From Diplonema japonicum (taxonomy: Eukaryota; Euglenozoa; Diplonemea; Diplonemida; Diplonemidae), in assembly GCA_964019335.1 (NCBI GenBank), contig OZ025735.1, positions 158,501 to 222,500 of the forward strand: a stretch of DNA of 64,000 nt, read 5' to 3'. Below are positions 32,629 to 40,566 of this stretch, piece by piece. How positions within the stretch are numbered: position 1 is the first letter of the stretch; each line of letters starts with the position of its first letter. The notes under the pieces were generated by a model. It did no database searches and was not told the origin of the DNA. It worked only from the letters and a program-made list of their open reading frames with translations. Both the position numbers and the translations under genes were made by a program.

Positions 32629-33213
32629 ATGGAAACAGAAGGAGTGGATATGGAAGTGGTGACGCAAGTGGATGATGAAGGCTGGTTGGATATCGTAGTG
32701 CTGTCGGCAGTGGTGATAGCTATTATGTGGTGGAAGTGGAGCTCCATGGTGGAACAGAAGAGACGGGAAAAAGAGCTGGAGGAACGGGAAAATTTGCGAA
32801 AGAAAATGACGATCCCCACAAAAGAGGAGTGGAAACTAGACGAAATCGCACACTACACAGGCGGCCCGGAAGACGACCCGAGCCCCATCGTCTTTGCAGT
32901 TAAAGACAGCGTATTCAATGTCTGGAGGGGAAGAGGCTTCTATGGCTGCGAAGGCGCTTACCACTGCTTCGCGGGCAAAGATGCAACCATCATGATGGCT
33001 ATGGAACTTCTAGAACCACCCACAGAATTACAAAACGAAAGAGCATTGACTAGGACGGAGCTCTCCACTTTGGACGATTGGTTTGCTACCTTCGCTTGGA
33101 AGTACGACATAATAGGGAAACTGGCACCAGGCGAGGGTATCTGGGAAAGAGAGCCGCAAAAACGGAGAGATTGGGACTTGAAAAGTATGTATCTTACAAA
33201 AAAAAAAAAATAG
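32629..33213 (+). CDS. MAPR/cytochrome-b5-like heme-binding membrane protein (PGRMC-type)
   Basis: A 194-residue protein with an N-terminal membrane anchor (WLDIVVLSAVVIAIMWWKW, about residues 19-37), a charged linker and a cytochrome-b5-like domain at about residues 80-170. The membrane-associated progesterone receptor signature is visible: PIVFAVKDSVFNVWRGRGFY, GAYHCFAGKDATIMMAMELL and LSTLDDWFATFAWKYDIIGKL. Tyr residues around GFYGCEGAYH are where MAPR proteins ligate heme, instead of the two His of true cytochrome b5. Family members act at the ER in sterol and P450 metabolism and heme handling. The simple reading ends in a Lys run at 33213. An alternative 29-nt intron (33185-33213, GTATGT...TAG) would end the protein ...DLKTIHS at 33227, inside hairpin copy B. 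It is the only gene in the repeat zone. Confidence 0.85.
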   Translation: METEGVDMEVVTQVDDEGWLDIVVLSAVVIAIMWWKWSSMVEQKRREKELEERENLRKKMTIPTKEEWKLDEIAHYTGGPEDDPSPIVFAVKDSVFNVWRGRGFYGCEGAYHCFAGKDATIMMAMELLEPPTELQNERALTRTELSTLDDWFATFAWKYDIIGKLAPGEGIWEREPQKRRDWDLKSMYLTKKKK

Positions 33214-33214
33214 C

Positions 33215-33350
33215 TATTCATTCCTGATTTCACGCGTGGGGTCCCCTTTTTGACGAGTGATTTTACTTCACTCGCTTCGCTCGTGAAGTAAAAAAACGAG
33301 TCAAAAAAGGGGACCCCACAAGTGAAATCATGCTCTGATTTTATTCAATA
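33215..33350. repeat. Foldback (hairpin) element, copy B
   Basis: A nearly perfect hairpin: CTGATTTCACGCGTGGGGTC and CCCCTTTTTGACGAGT on the left pair with ACGAGTCAAAAAAGGGGACC and CCACAAGTGAAATC on the right, around CACTCGCTTCGCTCGTG. It shares ends and centre with copy A (16970-17120), but the inner stem is a different sequence, and both are self-complementary. Confidence 0.85.
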
Positions 33351-33669
33351 CTGCATTTTATCAGGCCCCCCGGTTCAAAATGGGTTTTTTTCGATAGACC
33401 TGCGGTGCTTTTTTGGCCGATTCTTTGACCCTTTTTTTCAAAAAAAATAAAAATAGGGGTGAACGTTAATTGGGCCTCTCGTTGGCTTGAACACTTTTTT
33501 TTTTCTCCCTGAACGTTTGTGCTACTCCTCCAGAAACTCAGCCTCAGTAAGGTTCACATTCCGTCTGCTTGTCGGCATATCATGAAACCGTCTTATGACG
33601 CAACTGATGAAGTCTTCACTCGGAACATCTGCCCCCTCCGTGCTTATCACCAATAGACAGTTCAGTTTC

Positions 33670-34281
33670 TCAGGTTGTAGAGCAGGGAATTGCGGATAGC
33701 AGCAAGAAGAACTCTATCGATGCAGGGCTTAGGAAAGAGCCCTCTAGAGTCTCCCTGATGGTGTCGTGGTTGATGGGAGAAGAACTTGTCTTGAGCTTGA
33801 AAAGCTCAGCCACCACTAGACTGATGTCTTCTCGCACGGCCTTAACCCAGTTATCTGGCTTCAGCTGCCGCACCCTCTTCCACACTTTATCCTTTGCCTC
33901 TTTGCCAAGTTCTATGGAGAACTGATTGCCTAAGTGGTGAAGCAGCGGCTCGACCAACTGCTTAGCTATTTCGATTTCGGGCTTGTCCCCTGCATAGATT
34001 TTATGGTCAAGATCGAATAAACCGGCAGCTTGCAACTCCGGCTGCGGCGCTAACCGCTGCTTCACGTTGCCCATCAGAGCGCTGAATTCGTGGCACAGAC
34101 TGGATGCCGTGGAACTGAGTTGGACTCCGTGGGACACGCAAAAGTTCGTCCATGGGGGGTTCTCGACATGAGCTGCCGATTCAGCGAGGTTCATGATTGC
34201 TCCATGAAGCAACCCGTTCACAGAACCGAATGAGAGGGAACTCTTCTGCAGTTTATTATTCAGTGGGTGCAGGCAATGCAA
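33670..34281 (-). CDS. Minus-strand ORF of unknown function, probable element gene
   Basis: A 203-residue ORF on the strand opposite to every host gene in the window. It is not a shadow, because no + strand ORF of note overlaps it. The protein is mainly helical (GDKPEIEIAKQLVEPLLHHL, KVWKRVRQLKPDNWVKAVRE, DISLVVAELFKLKTSS) with no recognised domain, catalytic triad or zinc finger. It begins with several Met choices and may be the C-terminal part of a larger protein whose N-terminus is the ORF at 34752-34453. The location between hairpin arms and the antisense orientation suggest mobile-element origin. It could also be an isolated exon. Confidence 0.4.
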   Translation of the reverse strand: MHCLHPLNNKLQKSSLSFGSVNGLLHGAIMNLAESAAHVENPPWTNFCVSHGVQLSSTASSLCHEFSALMGNVKQRLAPQPELQAAGLFDLDHKIYAGDKPEIEIAKQLVEPLLHHLGNQFSIELGKEAKDKVWKRVRQLKPDNWVKAVREDISLVVAELFKLKTSSSPINHDTIRETLEGSFLSPASIEFFLLLSAIPCSTT

Positions 34282-34452
34282 TGCGGACTAAAACCACACC
34301 CCGTGATTAATAAAAAGAGAAAGATTCCTCACAAGGGCAACCCCTGCCCCCTTATGGCCTACCGCAGGTACTAGAAATTCGCCGGTCCACGTAGACAGGC
34401 GGCGTTATCAAAAAGAATTGCTTAGACAGGCGATCGCCGGTCTATCCCCACC

Positions 34453-34752
34453 TTACCGGGGGTTTGGTATGATCAATTCAGCGAATTGATGTTGACGTTT
34501 ATGTAAACGTGATTCTGTGCACTGTTGAAGTAGTGGGCTGTGTCGAAGGGGCAGAGCTGAAGGGGGCGTTGCAGGGGGACTGCTGTGTTTGTTCAACAGT
34601 TGGCCGTGCTTTTCTATTGGGTTTGATCGAGTGGTAGGTGCAAAACCTCTCCCACTCCTTCCTGTAGGCCATTTTGCTTGCCGTTGGAAGCCATCACAGT
34701 TTAGGCTGATGCCCTTGGCTCGCTTCCCGGTCGCCTTCGGTTTTCTTCCCAT
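34453..34752 (-). CDS. Minus-strand ORF with basic AT-hook-like N-terminus, probable element gene
   Basis: A 99-residue ORF beginning MGRKPKATGKRAKGI, a basic GRKPK motif resembling a DNA-binding AT-hook, followed by RSGRGFAPTTRSNP and a Ser/Pro/His-rich end. It lies upstream (in minus orientation) of the ORF at 34281-33670, and the 170 bp between them has stops in all frames I checked, so an intron or decay must be assumed to join them. The other minus-strand remnant at 31691-32255 also carries an AT-hook-like word, KKRGRP. No family recognised. Low confidence that it is translated. Confidence 0.3.
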   Translation of the reverse strand: MGRKPKATGKRAKGISLNCDGFQRQAKWPTGRSGRGFAPTTRSNPIEKHGQLLNKHSSPPATPPSALPLRHSPLLQQCTESRLHKRQHQFAELIIPNPR

Positions 34753-34770
34753 TTTGCTAGAAATGACTGT

Positions 34771-34879
34771 GGGCGTGAAATAAAGTACCTGATTTTCACG
34801 CCCAGCAACGTTTGGCTTAAAAACATGAGGAAAAAATCAGATACTTTATTTCACGCCCGTGAAATAAAGTGAAACCTGA
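34771..34879. repeat. Palindrome cluster
   Basis: GGGCGTGAAA (34771-34780) pairs with TTTTCACGCCC (34793-34803). ATAAAGTACCTGATTTT (34779-34797) is the inverse of AAAATCAGATACTTTAT (34832-34849). CTTTATTTCACG and CGTGAAATAAAG (34844-34855, 34858-34869) form a perfect 12-bp palindrome. All use the same TTATTTCAC word as the other foldback elements. Confidence 0.75.
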
Positions 34880-35053
34880 TTTATATCTTCCGGCCTAAAT
34901 TCTTTAAGCTGCTCAGAATTAAATAAAAAAAAAAAGTTGCGCAATATGCCCCATCTGGCATCGCTGCAGCTGTAGTTGTAGCTGCATCGCTGAGCGTTAC
35001 GCATCACAGTGGGACTCCCCGGGAAGGGGAATGATCTGGTGATTAGTTTTTTT

Positions 35054-35098
<45 letters not shown>

Positions 35099-35171
35099 GA
35101 CGATATCCCCACCCCCCCATAGCCATCCACGTATCACATCACACAAAAGGTAAGAAAAAAAAATTAAAAGA

Positions 35172-35828
35172 ATGTCATCAGCAAAGTTCAGTGTGAACTG
35201 GTGGGAGAGGGCGTGGCTGGAAGGGGACACCGGCTGGAAGTTCGTGGAGGCAACGGAAACCCTGCCTTTCGACAAGAATCTCGATACTGCTGCTGAGATC
35301 TTGAAAGAAAACCCCTTGAAGAAGAACGGCCACGCCTTCGTCCCTCTCTGCGGTGACTCCAAGGTGGTCCCCTACCTCGCGATGAAGGGGATGAAGGTGA
35401 CATGTGTCGAAGGGTCTGAACTCGCTCTGAACGGACTGAGAGAAGCGATCGGCACAATCCCTGAAGAAGCCCAACAACAGATTACAGTGATAGAAGGCGA
35501 CCTGTTCAAGGCAGAGCTTCCCACTGAATCCGTTGACTTCATCTATGACAGAGGAAGCCTCGTTGCAATCGATCCTGCAATGAGGCAAGAGTACTTCAAC
35601 GTGATGCAGAAAGTAAGCAAGCCTGGAGCTACATGTTTTTTGGAAGTAATCCACAGGACTACAGACATCACAGAAGGCCCACCACACCACATCACACTTG
35701 ACATGGTGAAGGACCTGTACCAGGGGTGGTCTGTGGGCATGGAAGAAAACGCTGTCGAGAAAGCAGAGAAGACAATCACCACGGGGATGCCATTCGGGTT
35801 TCCTATCGTGGCCATGAAGAGACTTTAA
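35172..35828 (+). CDS. TPMT-family class I SAM-dependent methyltransferase
   Basis: A 218-residue methyltransferase of the thiopurine-methyltransferase family, close to the usual family length. The N-terminus has WWERAWLEGDTGW, the family's opening Trp motif. Motif I is HAFVPLCGDSKVVPYLAMKG (the TPMT version VPLCGKS...L...G), motif II TCVEGSELALNGL with the acidic Glu that contacts the ribose, then VIEGDLFKAE and VDFIYDRGSLVAIDP (the DRGaLvAi motif specific to this family). The C-terminal strand ends the domain. TPMT relatives methylate thiols, halides or small thio-compounds in the cytosol; the substrate cannot be told. The ATG follows an A-rich leader. It is the first ordinary gene after the repeat zone. 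No intron. Confidence 0.9.
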   Translation: MSSAKFSVNWWERAWLEGDTGWKFVEATETLPFDKNLDTAAEILKENPLKKNGHAFVPLCGDSKVVPYLAMKGMKVTCVEGSELALNGLREAIGTIPEEAQQQITVIEGDLFKAELPTESVDFIYDRGSLVAIDPAMRQEYFNVMQKVSKPGATCFLEVIHRTTDITEGPPHHITLDMVKDLYQGWSVGMEENAVEKAEKTITTGMPFGFPIVAMKRL

Positions 35829-36425
35829 TCCCTCTTTTTGAAAAAAAAAAAAAAAAAAACCCCAAACTCACAATGGTTCCTAAGCAATAAGTCATTGAGC
35901 TTATCCTTGAGGGGATCACCACAAGAAGAGAATTTTCGTGGTGTGTGAGGCGGGTATCTCTCTCTCTCTTTTTTTTTTTTTTTTTCTTTTGAGGCGTCCT
36001 GCCACATACCGCAGGTACCCTTAAATGTCTCTTTTTCTTTTTTTTTTTTTCCCTTCTTTTTTACAAGAAAGCGTTAGCTTTCCGTATCCCCCTACAGACA
36101 CAAGTCGGGGGGGGACTATGGGCTTTTCCTTTTCGTCCATCTATCCCCTTATACTCCTTGCTTTTTTTTTTCTTCTTTTTTTCTTTTCCTTTCTTGGATT
36201 ACCGAAAGGAAAAGATTTCAAGATACAAACACTACGATAGGGCAGCGGGGAGCCACCTCAAACATGGGAGCATCATAAGGTAGGCACGCCACCGCCCGCG
36301 GTGGTCCGCTGCTGACCCCTTCGTTTCCTATCATAGTGAATTTCCTTTCTTTTTTCCTCCCCTCTTAAATCCTTTTTTGCCCCCTACCTCTGCAACGTCT
36401 TAACATTTAGAATGGAAAAAATAAA
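35829..36425. other. Intergenic with one structured segment
   Basis: No protein gene. It contains A- and T-runs, pyrimidine tracts, and a compact region of normal composition at about 36190-36350 that includes the branched fold listed as a candidate RNA. Confidence 0.6.
36233..36346 (+). ncRNA. Candidate structured RNA (three-way-junction fold)
   Basis: Four nested or branching stems can be drawn. The closing stem is CTACGATAGG with CCTATCATAG (one mismatch). Inside it GCAGCGG pairs with CCGCTGC. Within that are two side hairpins: GCCACCT with AGGTAGGC (bulged A), and a perfect CCACCGC with GCGGTGG (36289-36304). The combination in ~114 nt is more than I expect by chance in a GC-mixed segment. 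It does not match tRNA, U1-U6, 5S or SRP motifs I know. Strand is uncertain, since a palindromic fold works on both strands. It could instead be a small foldback element. Confidence 0.4.
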
Positions 36426-37763
36426 ATGTCCTTCCCACCCAGCGAACTGATACGCCTTGGCAGCTCACTGTTGGTGTCCGGGCCTTCCGGTGCGGGGAAG
36501 GCGTATCACATCAAACAAGCAGCTTCACAAAAAAAACTCAAATTCCGCGAGCTGGAACCGATAGACATCTACTCCTTAAAATTCGAGGGCGGGGAACACG
36601 GCCTTCGACCGTTCTTCGCAGATTCCGCAAACGGGAGCGACGGGTGCCTGCTGGTAAAACACGTAGAAAGGCTTCTTGAAGACACCGACCTGTGGGGCTC
36701 ATTCGAAGACCTCCTCCAAAACCCCCCAAGAAACTGGTGCGTGTGCTGCACCGCACGAAGCACGACGGACATACCCGGGTTTATACTGTCTAAGTTCTCG
36801 CACTGCATAGAATCCCCAACGCCTAGCCTCGCGCAGCGATCAGAGTTAATATCAAACATCACGAGAGGGAAACCGATGCACGCAGACGCGGAATGGATAG
36901 CTGGCAGGCTCGGTGGTGTACCGGAGTACGAGATCCATCAGACCTTGACCGGTTTGGACACAAAGGCGGATTTTATCAAAGCGTCGCGTTCCCGAATCTC
37001 TGTGATGGAAAAAACGGGTTTCGGTGGGGCCACGGTGGCGAAAACAGAGTGGAAAGACGTTAAAGGACACGAGACGGTGAAATCAGAACTGCAAACTGCA
37101 TTGTCTTTATTCAAATCAGAGAAATCCGTTGCAGCACTGGGGCTTGACGGTTGTAATGGAATCCTGCTGTACGGCCTGCCAGGAAACGGGAAGACAATGC
37201 TTGCCAAGGCGGTAGCTACCGAAATGGGGGGTACTTTCCTGTATGGCAGTATACCCGGGTTGGTGAAGGGGTTTGTTGGGGAGTCGGAGAGAATGGTGAG
37301 GGAGCTCTTCAGTGAAGCGGGTAAGAACGCGCCGTGCTGCCTTTTTTTGGATGAAATCCAAGCTGTGTTCGGGGCACGCGAGGCATCGGGGGACCATGAT
37401 TCCCGCATTGTTTCTACTTTGCTTACTTGTATCGATAATGTGCCTTCCAGCGTTCTTCTGCTGGCTGCCACCAACACTCCTCACCAGCTTGACTCTTCGC
37501 TCCTTGTACCTGGAAGGCTCGACATGCACATACATGTTACGCCCCCATCGCACTCCGACCGTTCTTGTTTTTTCGTTCACAATGGCGTCAGTGCCGGGTT
37601 GGCGGGGCAGCTCGCGTCGGATACCGAAAACTACTCGTACTCTGACCTCGCTGCTGTGATGGCGATCTCGAAGCACTGCCCGTCTTTGCAGGATGCGGTT
37701 CGTGTCACGCACCCGTCCGCCGACCCTGAAACACTGCGGGAACTTTGTAGTTGGAAAGCTTGA
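36426..37763 (+). CDS. Compact double-AAA ATPase with degenerate first domain (SPATA5/PEX1/CDC48-like)
   Basis: A 445-residue protein with two AAA modules and almost no N-domain. D1 begins at once with SGPSGAGKAYHIKQA, a Walker A whose Thr/Ser is replaced by Ala; its Walker B position reads CLLVKHVERLL, lacking Asp-Glu, so D1 is probably inactive. D2 is canonical: YGLPGNGKTMLAKAVATEMG, pore loop GLVKGFVGESERMVRELFSE, Walker B CCLFLDEIQAVFGAREAS, sensor-1 LLLAATNTPHQLD and second-region-of-homology LLVPGRLDMHIHVTPP with an arginine finger. The order dead D1 and live D2 and the pore-loop wording fit type II AAA unfoldases such as SPATA5/SPATA5L1, PEX1 or PEX6, but it is far shorter than all of these (usually above 750 residues). 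The lid helix of D2 is also short. The specific partner complex is unknown. No intron. Confidence 0.8.
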   Translation: MSFPPSELIRLGSSLLVSGPSGAGKAYHIKQAASQKKLKFRELEPIDIYSLKFEGGEHGLRPFFADSANGSDGCLLVKHVERLLEDTDLWGSFEDLLQNPPRNWCVCCTARSTTDIPGFILSKFSHCIESPTPSLAQRSELISNITRGKPMHADAEWIAGRLGGVPEYEIHQTLTGLDTKADFIKASRSRISVMEKTGFGGATVAKTEWKDVKGHETVKSELQTALSLFKSEKSVAALGLDGCNGILLYGLPGNGKTMLAKAVATEMGGTFLYGSIPGLVKGFVGESERMVRELFSEAGKNAPCCLFLDEIQAVFGAREASGDHDSRIVSTLLTCIDNVPSSVLLLAATNTPHQLDSSLLVPGRLDMHIHVTPPSHSDRSCFFVHNGVSAGLAGQLASDTENYSYSDLAAVMAISKHCPSLQDAVRVTHPSADPETLRELCSWKA

Positions 37764-37863
37764 AAAAAAAGAGAAAAAAAAAGAGTTCGCGGGATTTTTT
37801 TTTTTTTTTAACACAACCCAGAGACAAGAATAACTGACCTTTAAAGGAAAGAAAAGAAAGAAA

Positions 37864-38652
37864 ATGAGCAAGCAGAACTGTCCGATGTGCAAGGGCCAGG
37901 GCAACTTCGACGTGTGGGGCCGGCCTTGTGCGGCCAACCACATGCACGCGAAGATGGCGTGCCCGTTGTGCCAAGGGGTGTGTTTTGTGATGGGGGACTA
38001 CAACGAGTGTGGGACGTGCAAGGGGAAGGGCGGGGTGAGCTCCTTCGGACACCCCTGCGTGAAGACCGACATGCACTTCACGAAGGACTGCCACATGTGC
38101 AACGGAGCAGGCTGGACGAAGGTAGCAGGTGGGTGCTACCCGCCAGTTCCTGGAATGCCGAATGCTGACTTCTCATCTGATTGGGTGAATGTGACGGTGA
38201 GGCCGAGCGAACCTAACCCGGTGCAACCTAACCCAGTGCCCCACAACCCTTACGTGCAGCCGGTGCCTCACAACCCGTATGTTCAGCCTGGTGGCCAGCC
38301 TGGGGGTGCTATGCCGCATAACCCGTATGCCCCGAACCCTAGCGCACCCCCGGCTATGCCTATGCCTGTACCTATGCCAGCACATAACCCGACCCGTGCT
38401 GTTCCCACCCTTCCAGTTGCCGGAAGCTGGCGCAATGCAGCTGATCTTCATGATGTCAGCACCATTACCCAAAACGGCGCCACCTTTACCACCAGTAACC
38501 CCAAGCATACCTGGTCCCCCAGCGAGGGCGTGCTCTCTGGTAATGCCCTCAGCTGGATGAGTGGGGGCCTCTCCCCCTTCACGGCCACAGTGAACCCAGA
38601 GCACAATTGCATTACCTTCTCCAACGGTGGCGTTTGGGTACGCATGACATGA
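37864..38652 (+). CDS. DnaJ-type zinc-finger-like Cys-rich protein with His/Asn/Pro repeats
   Basis: A 262-residue protein. Residues about 1-95 hold several CxxC motifs with DnaJ-like CxxCxGxG spacing: CPMCKGQGNFDVWGRPC, CPLCQGVCFVMGDYNECGTC, CKGKGGVSSFGHPC and CHMCNGAGW. They probably bind two or more zinc ions as in the J-protein cysteine-rich region, but there is no J domain. A middle part has near-repeats of PHNPYVQP (four PHNPY units, about residues 122-158). The last ~75 residues (AGSWRNAADLHDVSTITQNG ... ITFSNGGVWVRM) form a small beta domain of the type WxN...I.Q.G..F...W....G...G found in bacterial and protist secreted or cytosolic proteins. Role unknown; a chaperone-like or redox scaffold is possible. 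No intron. Confidence 0.72.
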   Translation: MSKQNCPMCKGQGNFDVWGRPCAANHMHAKMACPLCQGVCFVMGDYNECGTCKGKGGVSSFGHPCVKTDMHFTKDCHMCNGAGWTKVAGGCYPPVPGMPNADFSSDWVNVTVRPSEPNPVQPNPVPHNPYVQPVPHNPYVQPGGQPGGAMPHNPYAPNPSAPPAMPMPVPMPAHNPTRAVPTLPVAGSWRNAADLHDVSTITQNGATFTTSNPKHTWSPSEGVLSGNALSWMSGGLSPFTATVNPEHNCITFSNGGVWVRMT

Positions 38653-39198
38653 GGAGAGTGTTAACATTTTTTGTGTGGTGTGTCAATGAACTTGTACGTT
38701 TAGTTTTAACAGACTCAAAAAAAAAAAAAAAGAAAAAAAAGTGTTTTTTTTTTTTTTAAATTCCCCTTCAGATACAGATTTCATTCCCCTTTTTTTTATG
38801 GAGGAAATAATACTGGCCGCGAAATGGTGTTTGCAAATAACGTCTCTATTAGGTTGAAAAAGAAATTCAAAAAGAGTTTGTAACCTTTGCGCACAAACAA
38901 AAGAACAACTTTCAAAGAAGCTTTGAAACTTTTGAACCTATACCTCTTGCCGCCTACCCCCCCCCCCCCCCCCCCCCTCCCCTCTTTTTTTATCGTTACA
39001 TTTTGTACTGCAGAGTGAAATCCTTTTTCTTTTCTATTCTTTTCTTTTGAAAATACTTTTTTTTTTCGTTCAAAGAAACATGCATATTTAAACAAAAGTC
39101 ATTTGTAGCTTGCCACGAAAAACCTCCTCTTTCTCACTCAAAACAGTATTTCTTTTTTTTTTTTTTTTATTATTGAACAAAATAAAGTCACAGTACAG

Positions 39199-39233
<35 letters not shown>

Positions 39234-39612
39234 CCCTCCCTCTAGGCTGACCGTGTTCGTCGGACTGGGTAGTTTTCTTTTCCCTTCATCCCCCCAAGGA
39301 GAAAAAAACCCTCTCTCAGACTGACAAAAAAGTCCAAGTTTTTTCTCTCCCACCCCCCCTTTTTTTTTTCCCGTGACCCGGGAATTTGTCAGTCTGAGAT
39401 TACCTGCTTTCTTTTTGCTTCATGCAAAAAGGAAAAGAAATACCGGAAAAAAAAAAAAACAAACCTTGTGTGCTATGCCGTGTTTTTTTTGCTTCAACTT
39501 TGTCTTGTTTTTTTTCCCCTCGTTCTCACACCAAGAACAACAACAACAACAACAACAACAGGAATATAAAAAAAAAAAAAAAAAAGTTGGGGGGAGGGCA
39601 AACAATGGTACG
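38653..39612. other. Intergenic with a 15-bp inverted repeat
   Basis: No gene. TCTCAGACTGACAAA (39314-39328) and TTTGTCAGTCTGAGA (39385-39399) are perfect inverses with a 56-bp loop. The rest is homopolymer: a C-run near 38958-38976, an A-run near 39200-39230, and a (CAA)n microsatellite near 39536-39560. Confidence 0.65.
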
Positions 39613-40338
39613 ATGTCGTACATAATTACAGACTGCAGCGACCAACAGATGGTGACCTCTAAGGGGACCGTGCTTCGCTTCGAGCGAAGGGTCATCATGC
39701 ACGTGGAGGAGAGGTTCTCCAGACCGGCCTCGAAAAAACCCGTATCGCTGGAGAAGTTCGCAAAGACACGAGAAGAAGGCGGGTTCCCCTTCTGCCTGTA
39801 CGGCTTTAAACGTGGGAAAAACGAAACCCACAGATATCAACTTGGAGGCCGCGACTTCAGGGAAGGCCTCGCCTGTAGGGGAAGACTAGAAGGCGGTCTT
39901 TCCTTCGGTCTGGGAAGGGCCTTATTAGTGTGGGGTTTCACTAATGCGAACCACTTGAAAAACCTCCCAGCTTTATGTGATATAGTGCCTTATATAGGAA
40001 GTTACCTCCCCCCACTGCGGACGAACAGAGTCCTGGTTTATCCTGTGGTGAACCTTATGGCGTCAAAAGACACCAAAGGTCTGTGCCTCACCGAGCAATG
40101 TGCAATAGAGACAACCCTGGCCCTGGCACCTAGCCCCCCGCGGCGAAGTCGGGCGAAGGTATCACCGTCGCCAAGCCCTCGGCGGAAGGTAAAGTCAAAA
40201 TCCCCGACCCCCGTGTCCCCCAGCCCGATAAAGCTCGTCAGAAGATCGCCTTCACCAACACCATTCAAGATGATACATTCGCCGAAGGTCTCCAGGGTGT
40301 CGAGGTCGCCGAGAGCGTCCTCAATATGGAGACCATGA
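39613..40338 (+). CDS. Protein with SP-rich basic C-terminal tail, unknown family
   Basis: A 241-residue protein that I do not recognise. Residues about 1-155 look folded, with regularly placed aromatic and Gly residues (GFPFCLYGFKRGKNETHRYQ, GGRDFREGLACRGRLEGGLS, FGLGRALLVWGFTNANHLKN). From about residue 165 the tail is a Ser-Pro/Arg/Lys repeat: APSPPRRSRAKVSPSPSPRR, KSPTPVSPSPIKLVRRSPSP, ending ...SSIWRP. Many SP sites suggest proline-directed phosphorylation, and tails of this kind occur on microtubule- or RNA-associated proteins. ATG 39613 is used because the upstream in-frame part is homopolymer and (CAA)n translation. The next gene is also SP-rich. The stop lies in otherwise coding-like DNA, so a further exon cannot be excluded. 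Confidence 0.55.
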   Translation: MSYIITDCSDQQMVTSKGTVLRFERRVIMHVEERFSRPASKKPVSLEKFAKTREEGGFPFCLYGFKRGKNETHRYQLGGRDFREGLACRGRLEGGLSFGLGRALLVWGFTNANHLKNLPALCDIVPYIGSYLPPLRTNRVLVYPVVNLMASKDTKGLCLTEQCAIETTLALAPSPPRRSRAKVSPSPSPRRKVKSKSPTPVSPSPIKLVRRSPSPTPFKMIHSPKVSRVSRSPRASSIWRP

Positions 40339-40566
40339 AGACGATTAGGAAGATTGTGTACTTGTATTTTTTTTTTTTTTTTTTTGTCTTTTTGTTTTGT
40401 TTTGTAGCTTACCCCCCCCTTTTTTTTGTTTTACGTATTGCTGACGTTTCATATTTTTATATTTTTCTCTGTTTCTTTTCTTTTTTCTTTTTCTTTTTTT
40501 TTTTTTTTTTCTCTATCACTTGCTACGGGAAAAAAAAAAAAAAAAGAAAAACAAAAAGGAACACAA

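Larger units (their letters stand above)
33215..34880. mobile_element. Candidate composite element bounded by hairpins, with minus-strand ORFs
   Basis: The left end is hairpin copy B. The right end is a palindrome cluster at 34771-34879. TGATTTCAC-type words face inward on both sides (left CCTGATTTCACGC, right inverse of GTGAAACCTGAT). Between them two minus-strand ORFs (34752-34453 and 34281-33670) have ordinary coding composition. There is no + strand gene. I infer one element, but no transposase motif or target duplication is seen; it could be two neighbouring insertions. Confidence 0.4.
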
